Source: Sphingomonas bisphenolicum (GTDB taxonomy: Bacteria > Pseudomonadota > Alphaproteobacteria > Sphingomonadales > Sphingomonadaceae). Taken from it: DNA of 64,000 nucleotides. The number at the start of each line of letters is the position of its first letter. The first letter of the stretch is position 1. The stretch covers positions 685,001 to 749,000 of the forward strand of contig NZ_AP018818.1 in the NCBI RefSeq assembly GCF_024349785.1, read 5' to 3'. The notes beneath the pieces were generated by a model. It ran no database searches, had not been told where the DNA came from, and was given only the letters and a program-made list of their open reading frames with translations. A program made the position numbers and the translations under genes. Shown piece after piece: positions 18,491 to 26,495 of this stretch.

Positions 18491-19960
18491 TTAGGCCGCC
18501 AGCCCGATCTGGTCGGCCGTCGCCCAATTGCCGTGCAGGCCAAACCGCAATCTTATCGGGATACGGATTTCCGCAATCGGTCCCTTGGCGATGTCCAGCG
18601 CGTCGAACAGCAGCAGATCGCTGCGATGCTCCTCCAGCCGGTTGCACACTTGCACGATCCAGCCGTCACCTTCCGCAGCATTGGGGCTGCGCGGGATGAA
18701 GCAGGGTTCCTGCAATGACGACAGCGGCCCGCACCACCATGTCTGCTCCACGCCGGTCCGGTGATCGATCAGGCCCAGCGTGTTCATCAGCATCCCCGAC
18801 GGACTGCCGCCCTTCAGTTCCACCGGCCTGGTCGGGTCGATCACCAGCAGCCAGCCATAGCGATAGGGCAGGCCGGTCTGACGATCGTCGATCCGGGGAA
18901 ATTCGCCCATCATATTGGTCAACCGCTGCACGCTGGCGAAATCCTCGCCGTTGGACGCCATGTCGACGGTCCAGCGGGTCAGGAAACTCGCCGATTCCGG
19001 CCCGTTGAACGGAGCGCCATGGATGTCGGGGAAGAAGGGGAACATATTGTTCTTCGCTTCGGGCGTGTCGAAATGAATTTTCGTGCCCTCCTGAAAGGCG
19101 TTCATGACATGGCTGGCGAAGCAATTGTCGCGCTTGAACCAGCGTATGTCCGCCGCGGTCGCATCGGCCCGGCGCGGCAGCACGCCCAGATAGACCGGCA
19201 GCGTGGCGTCGAAACCGAAATGCGGCAGCCCCTGCTCCAGCCGTTCCCAGTTGGACGTGCTGGGCACGACATGGAACAGCGCATAATCGGGCGTGATCGC
19301 GAAGTCGTGCATCATCGCATAATAAGGGAGTTCGAACCACAATTCCTGCTTCAACACCCCGTCCGGCGACACGACATAATAAGTCATGTCGCGCGTCAGC
19401 ACCCCCTTGGCCGCATAGCCAAAGGCGATCATGTCGCCGGTTGCAGGGTCTATCTTAGGATGGGCGGTGAAGGTCTGCCCGGTCATCGCGCCATCGAACC
19501 ATGTATAGCCGTCCGTCTCCAGCGTCGCCGGGTCCATCACCAACGCCGGACTATCTTCTTTCAGCGCATAGAGTTTCCCGCCATGGATGAAGGCGGTGGT
19601 GTTGGCGGTGCCGCGTATCTTGCCCTGCACCGCCTCGTCGTCGGTCAGCGGATTGCGATAGGCGCCGAACAAAGCCTTGCCCGCTTCATGCTCCAGCTTC
19701 CACTTGTCGGTCTTCGCCCAGCGTTGGCGGAAATCGACCTGGCCGTCATGAAAGCGGAACATGGTGATCATGCCATCGCCGTTGAAGGCGATGTCGTCGC
19801 CCAGCCGGGGCGGAAATTGCGGATCGGGTTGCACCCGGTAGAAGGCGCCGTCCAGTTCGGGCGGCACCGTCCCCTTTACATCCAGATCGGCGATGTCCGC
19901 CTCGATCCGCGAGGGCGTGTTGAAACCCGTGAAAGACGCTGTGTCCGGAAAATGCGCCAC
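18491..19960 (-). CDS. Lignostilbene / carotenoid-type cleavage dioxygenase, copy 1
   Basis: A 489-residue non-haem iron oxygenase with the four iron-binding histidines H167 (TAHP), H218 (MHDF), H284 (SHVMNAF) and H476 (LHGNW). These enzymes split the central double bond of 4-hydroxystilbenes into two aldehydes. I chose the GTG at 19960 because a GGGAGAGG lies just upstream and because the paralogue at 48552 begins at the same place in the alignment (MPAYPQTIHF against VAHFPDTASF). The alternative ATG at 20005 would lie in the promoter next to the MarR operator. An insertion sequence ends exactly in the stop codon and supplies a new TAA, so the protein is probably unchanged. Confidence 0.88.
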   Translation of the reverse strand: MAHFPDTASFTGFNTPSRIEADIADLDVKGTVPPELDGAFYRVQPDPQFPPRLGDDIAFNGDGMITMFRFHDGQVDFRQRWAKTDKWKLEHEAGKALFGAYRNPLTDDEAVQGKIRGTANTTAFIHGGKLYALKEDSPALVMDPATLETDGYTWFDGAMTGQTFTAHPKIDPATGDMIAFGYAAKGVLTRDMTYYVVSPDGVLKQELWFELPYYAMMHDFAITPDYALFHVVPSTSNWERLEQGLPHFGFDATLPVYLGVLPRRADATAADIRWFKRDNCFASHVMNAFQEGTKIHFDTPEAKNNMFPFFPDIHGAPFNGPESASFLTRWTVDMASNGEDFASVQRLTNMMGEFPRIDDRQTGLPYRYGWLLVIDPTRPVELKGGSPSGMLMNTLGLIDHRTGVEQTWWCGPLSSLQEPCFIPRSPNAAEGDGWIVQVCNRLEEHRSDLLLFDALDIAKGPIAEIRIPIRLRFGLHGNWATADQIGLAA

Positions 19961-19992
19961 GTCTGATCCTCTCCCTGTTCTGGTTGAAGATA

Positions 19993-20011
19993 TTGTATGT
20001 GACACTCACAT
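19993..20011. promoter_or_regulatory. Putative MarR-type operator, copy 3
   Basis: TTGTATGT-GAC-ACTCACAT lies between the divergent dioxygenase (start 19960) and marR-type (start 20064) genes, where it could repress both and give autoregulation. Confidence 0.6.
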
Positions 20012-20063
20012 TTTTTCAAGGCCAAGGATTGACGGGCCAGCGCTTACTGCGCACACTGTTACT

Positions 20064-20528
20064 ATGAATACCATGAATGACCTGGAACCGCTCGACCTCT
20101 TCCCCGACCCTCGCCTCAGCGGCATAGACGGCCTGGTCGGTTTTCATATTCGACTGGCAAGCGCCGCCGTCTATCAACATTTCACCGAAACCTTCAGCGA
20201 CCTCGGCCTCACCCAGAAGCAGGTTGCCGTCCTCTGGCTGATCGAGGATCAGCCCGGCATCGCTCAAGCGGATATCGGCCGCCGCTTGAAAATGGACCGG
20301 GCGAGCGTGATGGCCATCGTCAATCGAATGCAGGACCGCGGTTTTCTGACCCGCGGCGCGTCCGCGCAGGATCGCCGCCGCCAGACATTAAGCCTGACCG
20401 ACGGTGGCCGCGACTCGCTGACGCAGGCCCGCGCCTGCATCGCCGAGCATGAGAATTGGCTGAAGGCGCGGTTCAGCCCGGCCGAAACCGCGATGCTGGT
20501 GGAACTGCTGCGGCGCGTCTACGTCTGA
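20064..20528 (+). CDS. MarR-family transcriptional regulator
   Basis: A 154-residue MarR protein. Dimerisation helices flank a winged helix-turn-helix with LTQKQVAVLWLIEDQPGIAQADIGRRL, the recognition helix DRASVMAIVNRMQDRGFL and the wing tip SAQDRRRQTLSLT. MarR proteins usually repress and are released by phenolic ligands. The gene is divergent from a lignostilbene dioxygenase and sits between it and a TonB receptor gene. Near-palindromes of one sequence lie in both promoters and in two others to the left, so it is the natural candidate for their regulator (inference). The ATG at 20064 was chosen by family length; one at 20073 is also possible. Confidence 0.88.
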   Translation: MNTMNDLEPLDLFPDPRLSGIDGLVGFHIRLASAAVYQHFTETFSDLGLTQKQVAVLWLIEDQPGIAQADIGRRLKMDRASVMAIVNRMQDRGFLTRGASAQDRRRQTLSLTDGGRDSLTQARACIAEHENWLKARFSPAETAMLVELLRRVYV

Positions 20529-20702
20529 ACGCACCATTGGCGGAACAAAGGATTTTCAGGGCTTTCTCTCTCCGCCCCCGATCATCCTGTCACTGCCACT
20601 ACCACCAATAGAAACAACAGCATTATTTGCCCTCTCGCAATGAAGGCAAATAGTGCGACAATGTTCGTTGCGAGGTCGATGAGGCTCTTGCATCGGATAA
20701 AA

Positions 20703-20721
20703 TTGTATGTCTTACTAACAA
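20703..20721. promoter_or_regulatory. Putative MarR-type operator, copy 4
   Basis: TTGTATGT-CTT-ACTAACAA lies 80 bases upstream of the TonB receptor start, in the 273-base gap 20529-20801. Nothing else in that gap is recognisable apart from a good Shine-Dalgarno (AGGAGAGG) just before 20802. Confidence 0.6.
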
Positions 20722-20801
20722 TCGACGCACAGCAGCGTCACAGGCGGGTCACGTTCGGACAGGACGGATCTCAAAAGCCGGATTAGGAGAGGGGATTACC
20801 C

Positions 20802-23309
20802 ATGCAACACGATCTTCGTGCAATGATGTCGCGCGCCCTGTTGGCGTCAGCCTCCATCCTCGCAATCACTACACCAGCGTCGGCGCAATCATCGGCCCAA
20901 CCGCCCGCGGCCGCCCCGCAGGCCGCCGAGCAGGATGGCGCGTCGCAAAGTTCGGTCGCCGATATCGTCGTTACCGCCCAGTTCCGCGCCCAGCGGTTGC
21001 AGGACACGCCGATCTCCATCACCGCCGTCGGCGCCGCCGAGCTGGAGGCCAAGAGTCAGACCAACCTGGCGCAGATGGCCGATTCCGCGCCCAACGTGTC
21101 GTTGAAGCCGCAGGGCGCCTCTTTCGGCCCGTCCATCACCGCCTCGATCCGCGGTGTCGGCCAGAACGACTTCAACCCCGCTTATGAACCGGGCGTCGGC
21201 ATCTATATCGACGATGTCTATTATCCGCAGTTGACCGGCGCGGTGTTCGAACTGCTCGACCTCGACCGGGTCGAAATCCTGCGCGGGCCTCAGGGCACGC
21301 TGGCCGGCCGCAACGCCGAGGGCGGCGCGATCAAGCTCTATTCCAAGCGTCCGTCGGGCGATGGCGGCGGCTTCGTTGAGGTCAATTACGGCATCCGCAA
21401 CCGGATCGGTATTCGCGCCGCCGCCGATTTCGGCATCACCGACACGCTCGCCGTCCGCATCTCCGGCGTCGCCAAGCAGCAGGAAGGGTTCGTCGACCGG
21501 ATCGATTATGGCTGCGCCAATCCCGGCAGCGGCATTCCCTCCACCCAGCCCGCAGGCGACTGCACCATCAGCAAGCTGGGCGGCGTGGGCTATCAGGCGA
21601 TCCGCGCCATCGCCTTCTGGGAACCCAGCGACAAGCTGGATGTCACGGTCATCGGCGACTATACCCGCGACGAACATACGATCGCCGGCGAAGTGCTGAT
21701 CGCGACCAACCCCGTCAATTCGCCCAACACCAATCCGGCGCCGGGCGTCGTCTATGACGACCGCTTCATCTGCGGTCGTTATTGCAACTATATCGGCACC
21801 GGTCAGCCCGCCGGCGTGTGGACACCGCCGATCCCGGTCGATCCCTTCGGCGCGGCGGGCACGCCGCTGGCTGCGACGCAGGGCACCGACCGCAGCCTCT
21901 ACAAGGGCTGGGGCGTGTCGGGCCAGATCAACTATGCGCTGTCCGATGCGTTCAAATTGTCGTCCATCACCGGATACCGCACCTTCAACACCCAGTTCGA
22001 TTCCGATGACGATATATCCCCCGCCAATATCGGTTTCGGTCGCAACTATCTGGAAAATTGGAGCTTCAGCCAGGAAGTCCGGCTGAACGCGGAGCTGGGC
22101 GACAATCTCAACGCCACGGTCGGCGGCTATTATTTCAAGCAGAAGTCGACCTATGACTCGCTCCAGGACATCCGCTACGTCCCGGTCTATCCGCTGCAAT
22201 TCCGCCAGCCCGACCCGACCAAGGCGGAGGCCAAGGCGGCGTTCGCCCATCTGTCCTGGAAGCCGATCGACCGGCTGACCTTGAGCGGCGGCCTGCGCTA
22301 CACGACGGAAAGCAAGGACCAGACCTATTATCGCCTGAACTATGACGGGACGGTCAACCGCTTCCTCGATCCGGTCGGCGCGGCCTATGGCATCGGCTAT
22401 TCGGGCGCGGACACGCTCGACTATAATGGCAATGGCAACACCACCGAAACCGTGACGGCACTGTCGGGCCTTACCGCCCATTATAGCGCCAAGCGCTGGG
22501 ACTATCGCATCGCGGCCGACTATCGCCTGACCGACAGCCTGATGGTCTATGGATCGGTATCCACCGGCTTCAAGGGCGGCGGCTCCAACCCGCGCCCTTT
22601 CAACACGCAGCAGGTCATCGCCTTCCGCCCGGAAAAGCTGACCGCCTATGAAATCGGCTTCAAGAGCGACTTCTTCAATCGCCGGGTCCGGTTGAACGCC
22701 GCGGCCTTCATCAACGACTATATCGATATCCAGATCCCGGTGCTGACCTGCCCCGGCGCACCTTGCGCCGCGCGGCTCAACGCCGGCGATGCGCGGGTCA
22801 AGGGGTTCGAGGCGGAACTGTCCGCCTACCCGATCGACGGCCTCGCGATCGACGCCTCGATCAGCTATCTCGACTTCAAATACAAGGCGAGCAGCCTCGA
22901 TCCGGCAGCGGCCTATCCTACCAATCCGGGCGGCGTGTCGGCCAATGATCCGCCGGTGTCGCCACCCTGGAAGTTCAGCGTCGGCGCGCAATATAAGATC
23001 GACCTGGACAAGGCCGGCAGCCTGACCCCGCGCTTCGACGTCACCTATGAAGACAAGAAGTTCGGTGGCGCCGCAGTCATCAGTGGCGTCCGCGTCCTGA
23101 ACTTCGTGCCTGCCTACACGCTCGCCAATGCGCGGCTGACCTGGCAGAATGCGGACGAGGATCTCGACGTCTCGTTCGAAGTCACCAACCTCTTCGACAA
23201 ATATTATTATCTCTCCGTGTTCGACCTGCGCGGCGCGGGCGCGGGCGTGCGCAAGGCGCGCCCCGGCAATCCGCGCGAATGGGCGATCACGGTGAAGAAG
23301 AAATTCTAA
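20802..23309 (+). CDS. TonB-dependent outer-membrane receptor, copy 1
   Basis: An 835-residue receptor with a signal peptide ending near ASA (about 27), a TonB-box-like DIVVTAQ near 53-59, a plug domain (SITAVGAAELEAKSQTNLAQ through LRGPQGTLAGRNAEGGAIKL) and a 22-strand barrel ending in the typical C-terminal phenylalanine (KKKF). It is the first gene of a run with two GSTs, a CoA ligase, a quinohaemoprotein dehydrogenase and an amidohydrolase, and it has a MarR-type operator upstream. Such receptors import aromatic dimers in sphingomonads, so a lignin-derived dimer is a reasonable guess for its substrate. It is a close structural relative of the receptor at 44442. Confidence 0.92.
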   Translation: MQHDLRAMMSRALLASASILAITTPASAQSSAQPPAAAPQAAEQDGASQSSVADIVVTAQFRAQRLQDTPISITAVGAAELEAKSQTNLAQMADSAPNVSLKPQGASFGPSITASIRGVGQNDFNPAYEPGVGIYIDDVYYPQLTGAVFELLDLDRVEILRGPQGTLAGRNAEGGAIKLYSKRPSGDGGGFVEVNYGIRNRIGIRAAADFGITDTLAVRISGVAKQQEGFVDRIDYGCANPGSGIPSTQPAGDCTISKLGGVGYQAIRAIAFWEPSDKLDVTVIGDYTRDEHTIAGEVLIATNPVNSPNTNPAPGVVYDDRFICGRYCNYIGTGQPAGVWTPPIPVDPFGAAGTPLAATQGTDRSLYKGWGVSGQINYALSDAFKLSSITGYRTFNTQFDSDDDISPANIGFGRNYLENWSFSQEVRLNAELGDNLNATVGGYYFKQKSTYDSLQDIRYVPVYPLQFRQPDPTKAEAKAAFAHLSWKPIDRLTLSGGLRYTTESKDQTYYRLNYDGTVNRFLDPVGAAYGIGYSGADTLDYNGNGNTTETVTALSGLTAHYSAKRWDYRIAADYRLTDSLMVYGSVSTGFKGGGSNPRPFNTQQVIAFRPEKLTAYEIGFKSDFFNRRVRLNAAAFINDYIDIQIPVLTCPGAPCAARLNAGDARVKGFEAELSAYPIDGLAIDASISYLDFKYKASSLDPAAAYPTNPGGVSANDPPVSPPWKFSVGAQYKIDLDKAGSLTPRFDVTYEDKKFGGAAVISGVRVLNFVPAYTLANARLTWQNADEDLDVSFEVTNLFDKYYYLSVFDLRGAGAGVRKARPGNPREWAITVKKKF

Positions 23310-23321
23310 GCCTCCCCCTCG

Positions 23322-23358
23322 GTCGGTCGGGCTGCGCACGCCCGGCCGGCTTCTTTTC
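23322..23358 (+). terminator. Hairpin with T-rich tail between the TonB gene and the GST genes
   Basis: An 11-base stem (23322-23332 with 23340-23350, two G-U pairs) is followed by TTCTTTTC. It would reduce transcription of the downstream enzymes relative to the receptor. Confidence 0.6.
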
Positions 23359-23373
23359 GGAGACTCATCCGGC

Positions 23374-24141
23374 ATGACCGACGTCACACTCTATCACTGG
23401 GAACCCAATGCCAATTCGGGCAAGCCGATGCTGGCGCTGTTCGAAAAGGGCGTCGCGTTCGACAGCCATTATCTCGACCTGCTGAATTTCGACCAGCACC
23501 GGCCCGATTATCTGGCGGTCAATCCGCTCGGCACTATCCCGGCCATGACCCATGGCAAGCTGGTGCTGACCGAATCCACCGCCATCATGGAATATGTGGA
23601 TGAGGCGTTCGACGGCCCGCGCCTGATGCCCGCCGACCCGGTCGACCAGTGGCGCACGCGCTGGTGGATGAAGTTCATGGACCAGTGGCTCGCCCCCAGC
23701 TTCTCGATGATCGGCTGGAGCGTCTTCGTCGGCCCCTCGGTGCGGCAGAAAGACCCCGCGGAACTGGAAGCAGCGATCGACCGCATTCCGATGCCTGAAC
23801 GGCGCGTCGCATGGCGCAAGGCGATCAACGGCGCCTTTTCGGCAGAGGAGATGACGGAATCGCAGCGCCGCGTCGCCCTCGGCATCGGCTATCTGGAACA
23901 GGCGCTGGGACAGCGGGAATGGCTGGCGTCGGACGAATATGGTCTGGCCGACATCAACGGCTTCAACCTCGCCTACGCCATGCCCTTGTCGCAGCCGCAG
24001 CTCTGCAATGACGAACTGACGCCCAATATCATGCGCTGGCTGCGCGCCATTTATGCGCGCCCCGCGACCCGCGCCTGCTGGGCGTTGGGCCGCACCGACC
24101 TCGCCCGCCGCATCTCCCTGCTCGAAAGCGAACCCGCATGA
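23374..24141 (+). CDS. Glutathione S-transferase, LigF/BaeA-like
   Basis: A 255-residue GST. The thioredoxin-like N-terminal domain reads LYHWEPNANSGKPMLALFEKG, NPLGTIPAM and the glutathione-binding LTESTAIMEY; the helical C-terminal domain includes WLASDEYGLADINGFNLAY. The first segment resembles LigF (ANSLKP in LigF, ANSGKP here), which suggests the beta-etherase branch: glutathione attacks the beta carbon of a Calpha-ketone dimer and releases the aryl group. Its start is 64 bases after the TonB stop, and the next gene, a divergent GST, overlaps it by ATGA. The pair recalls the heterodimeric BaeA/BaeB etherase of Novosphingobium (inference). Confidence 0.78.
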   Translation: MTDVTLYHWEPNANSGKPMLALFEKGVAFDSHYLDLLNFDQHRPDYLAVNPLGTIPAMTHGKLVLTESTAIMEYVDEAFDGPRLMPADPVDQWRTRWWMKFMDQWLAPSFSMIGWSVFVGPSVRQKDPAELEAAIDRIPMPERRVAWRKAINGAFSAEEMTESQRRVALGIGYLEQALGQREWLASDEYGLADINGFNLAYAMPLSQPQLCNDELTPNIMRWLRAIYARPATRACWALGRTDLARRISLLESEPA

Positions 24142-24887
24142 CCGGCATCCTCTATCATGGCCAGCCCAATGGCCCGTCCTTCACCGTCCTCGCCGCCGCT
24201 TTCGAGAAAGGCGTCGATCTGGACTTGCGCGCGATCGATCTGGTCGCGGGCGAGCGCCACTCGACCGCCCTGCCCCATCCCATCGAAGTCGATCAGTCGA
24301 TCGAGGGCGAAGGGCCGGTCCTGATCGTGGGCGACGCTGCGATGACCGATAGCGTCTTCCTCGCCTGCTATCTGGACGAGGTGGGCAGCGGCCCGGCGAT
24401 CCGCCCGGCCGATCCCTATGCCCGTTGGCAGATGATGGCCTGGTGCCGCTATGTGATCGAGCGCGTGGCCCCCGCCGCCGCCGCGCTGGGCAACGCCGCC
24501 GCCCCGCCAGCTTCGGTCCCCGCCGGCATCGCCAGCGCAGACCTCGCCGCCCGCTGGTCACAGGCGGTGGAAGGCAAGGTGGACGAAGCCCAACTGGCCG
24601 ACAGCCGCACCAAGATCGCGCAGGCGGTCGAGAAGCTGGAAGCGCAACTGGCCGACGGCCGCGATTGGCTGATGGGCGATTTCACCATTGCCGACCTTGA
24701 AACCCATGCCTGGTTGGCCGGAATGCGCGGCCTCGTGCCCGAGGCCTTCGCCGCCGCGCCGCTGACCGACGCCTGGGAAGCGCGCCTGCGCGCCCGCCCC
24801 GCCGTGGCGCAGGCGCTGGGCCTCGCCACCGTTCCTGAACCCGAAGCGATCTGGGCCATCGGCCCGGAGATCAACCGCTGGGGCTGA
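24138..24887 (+). CDS. Divergent glutathione S-transferase, possible BaeB-like partner subunit
   Basis: A 249-residue GST-fold protein overlapping the upstream GST by four bases. It begins LYHGQPNGPSFTVLAAAFEKG, clearly the same subfamily. However, the usual glutathione-binding Glu-Ser is replaced by MTDSVFLACY, the N-P-x-G-x-I-P loop is shortened, and the C-terminal domain is rich in alanine. The degraded glutathione site and the tight coupling to an intact GST suggest a structural or allosteric partner in a heterodimer rather than an independent enzyme. An unknown separate activity is the alternative. Confidence 0.7.
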   Translation: MTGILYHGQPNGPSFTVLAAAFEKGVDLDLRAIDLVAGERHSTALPHPIEVDQSIEGEGPVLIVGDAAMTDSVFLACYLDEVGSGPAIRPADPYARWQMMAWCRYVIERVAPAAAALGNAAAPPASVPAGIASADLAARWSQAVEGKVDEAQLADSRTKIAQAVEKLEAQLADGRDWLMGDFTIADLETHAWLAGMRGLVPEAFAAAPLTDAWEARLRARPAVAQALGLATVPEPEAIWAIGPEINRWG

Positions 24888-24891
24888 TGAG

Positions 24892-26454
24892 ATGCGCGCG
24901 ATCGATTATTTCGACCGGGGCCATGATCTTGGTCCGGAACGCCCCTGCCTGATCGACGCGGAGAGCGGCGAGGCGCTGAGCTTCGCGGCGGTCAGGGCGC
25001 TGACGATCAAGGTCGCCGCCGCCCTCCATGCGGCGGGCTTCCGTAACCAGCAGCCGGTCGCGCTCTATGGTCCCAACAGCGCGACGATGATGGTCGCACT
25101 GCTCGCCATCTGGCGCGCCAATGGTCAGTGGGTGCCGGTCAATACCCGCAACGCGATCGACGCCAATGCCGCCTATCTCGACTATGTCCGCTGCGGCTGG
25201 CTCTTCTATCACAGCAGCCAGGCGGAGGACGTGGCGGCACTCAAGGCGCGAGTCCCCAGCCTGACCCATTTCGTCTGCCTAGATCGTGCCTATGATGGTG
25301 ATCCCTCGCTCGACCAGTTCATTGCGAACAGCGAGTTGGACAGCTTGCCGGACTTTTCCGATCCGTTCGGCAAGCCCGACGATGTGGTCGGCCTCTTCCC
25401 CACCGGGGGCACCACCGGCCCGTCCAAGGGGGTGGTGGTCACCAATCTGGGCTGGGGCACGATGATCGAGACGCTGGCGCACGCCGTAGACGGCAGAACC
25501 GCATCACCTGTCTCCCTCGTTGTCGCACCGATCACCCATGCGGCCGGCCCGGTGGCGCTCGCTACCCTGTCGCTGGGCGCGACGCAGGTGATCCTGCCCG
25601 GCTTCGAGGCGGCCGCCGTGCTGGACACGATCGCGCGCCATCGCGTCACCCATGTCTATATGCCGCCGACCGCGCTCTACAACTTGCTCGACGCGCCGGA
25701 ACGAGTGGGCAGCGACACGTCTTCGCTCAAGATATTCCTGCTGGTCGGCTCCCCCGTCTCGCCGGAGAAATTACGGCAGGCGGTGGAGATATTCGGCCCC
25801 TGCCTCTGCCAGGCCTATGGCCAGGTGGAATCGCCAATGATCGTCACATGGCTCTCGCCGGAGGATGTCGCAGCGGCGGCGTCGGGCGACCGGCCCGAAC
25901 GGCTAGCCAGTTGCGGCCGGCCCAGCCGCTCCGTCCGGGTCGCGATCATGGGTGAGGACGGCGCGCTGCTGCCTGATGGCGAGGCGGGCGAACTGGTGGT
26001 GCGCGGCGTATTGGTGTCCCGCGAATATTATGACATGCCCGATGCCACGGCCGAAGTCCGCACCCATGGCTGGCACCATACGGGTGACGTCGCCCGGCGC
26101 GACAAGGACGGCTATCTTTATATCGTCGATCGCAAGAAGGACATGGTCGTGTCCGGTGGCTTCAACGTCTTTTCCGCCGAGGTGGAGGCCGCCGTCACGG
26201 AATTGCCCGCCGTGCGCGAATGTGCGGTGATCGGCATTCCGCATGAAAAATGGGGCGAGGCCGTCCACGCCATTGTCGTCGCCGACAATATCGGTGAAAC
26301 AGAGATCATCTCCCATGCCAAGGCCCGGCTGGGCGGGGTGAAGGCGCCCAAGAGCGTCGCCTTCGTCCCCGCCATTCCCCGGACTGCCGCCGGAAAGATG
26401 GACAAGAAAGCCCTGCGCGCCGCCTATTGGACCGGCGCGCGGATGGTGAACTGA
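24892..26454 (+). CDS. Acyl-CoA synthetase / AMP-dependent ligase
   Basis: A 520-residue ANL-superfamily ligase. The P-loop-like motif PTGGTTGPSKGVVVTN lies near 165-180, AYGQVES is the A5 motif, HHTGDVARRDKDGYLYIVDR includes the A7 aspartate, and the catalytic lysine is in TAAGKMDKK near the C-terminus. It would make a CoA thioester from a carboxylic acid through an acyl-AMP. In this setting the acid may be aromatic, such as a cinnamate or benzoate type, but the pocket residues were not analysed. It starts four bases after the GST stop. Confidence 0.88.
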   Translation: MRAIDYFDRGHDLGPERPCLIDAESGEALSFAAVRALTIKVAAALHAAGFRNQQPVALYGPNSATMMVALLAIWRANGQWVPVNTRNAIDANAAYLDYVRCGWLFYHSSQAEDVAALKARVPSLTHFVCLDRAYDGDPSLDQFIANSELDSLPDFSDPFGKPDDVVGLFPTGGTTGPSKGVVVTNLGWGTMIETLAHAVDGRTASPVSLVVAPITHAAGPVALATLSLGATQVILPGFEAAAVLDTIARHRVTHVYMPPTALYNLLDAPERVGSDTSSLKIFLLVGSPVSPEKLRQAVEIFGPCLCQAYGQVESPMIVTWLSPEDVAAAASGDRPERLASCGRPSRSVRVAIMGEDGALLPDGEAGELVVRGVLVSREYYDMPDATAEVRTHGWHHTGDVARRDKDGYLYIVDRKKDMVVSGGFNVFSAEVEAAVTELPAVRECAVIGIPHEKWGEAVHAIVVADNIGETEIISHAKARLGGVKAPKSVAFVPAIPRTAAGKMDKKALRAAYWTGARMVN

Positions 26455-26495
26455 GCGAGATGCAGACATCCGCTCGACAAATGGAGAGGAAGAGG

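Larger units (their letters stand above)
17671..18491 (+). mobile_element. IS5-family (IS427-like) insertion sequence, about 821 bp
   Basis: The ends are imperfect 15-base inverted repeats: AGGGCTGTGGGGATT on the left (17671) and AGGCTTGTGGGGATT read inward from 18491, with 13 of 15 matching. A TA dinucleotide flanks both sides (17669-17670 and 18492-18493), as expected for a short target duplication. Inside are two overlapping transposase frames joined by a -1 slippery run. Both frames are open, so the element looks intact. It landed in the stop codon of the minus-strand dioxygenase gene. Confidence 0.88.

Noticed and set aside
17671..18491. Composite transposon or genomic island bounded by this insertion sequence
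   Set aside because: Only one copy is present in the window and no second end or integrase was found.
19961..20005. Upstream ATG start for the first dioxygenase
   Set aside because: It would place the start beside the operator, lacks a Shine-Dalgarno, and adds 15 residues absent from the paralogue.
20889..23387. 832-codon minus-strand frame opposite the TonB receptor
   Set aside because: Antisense shadow; the plus-strand protein has a signal peptide, plug and barrel.
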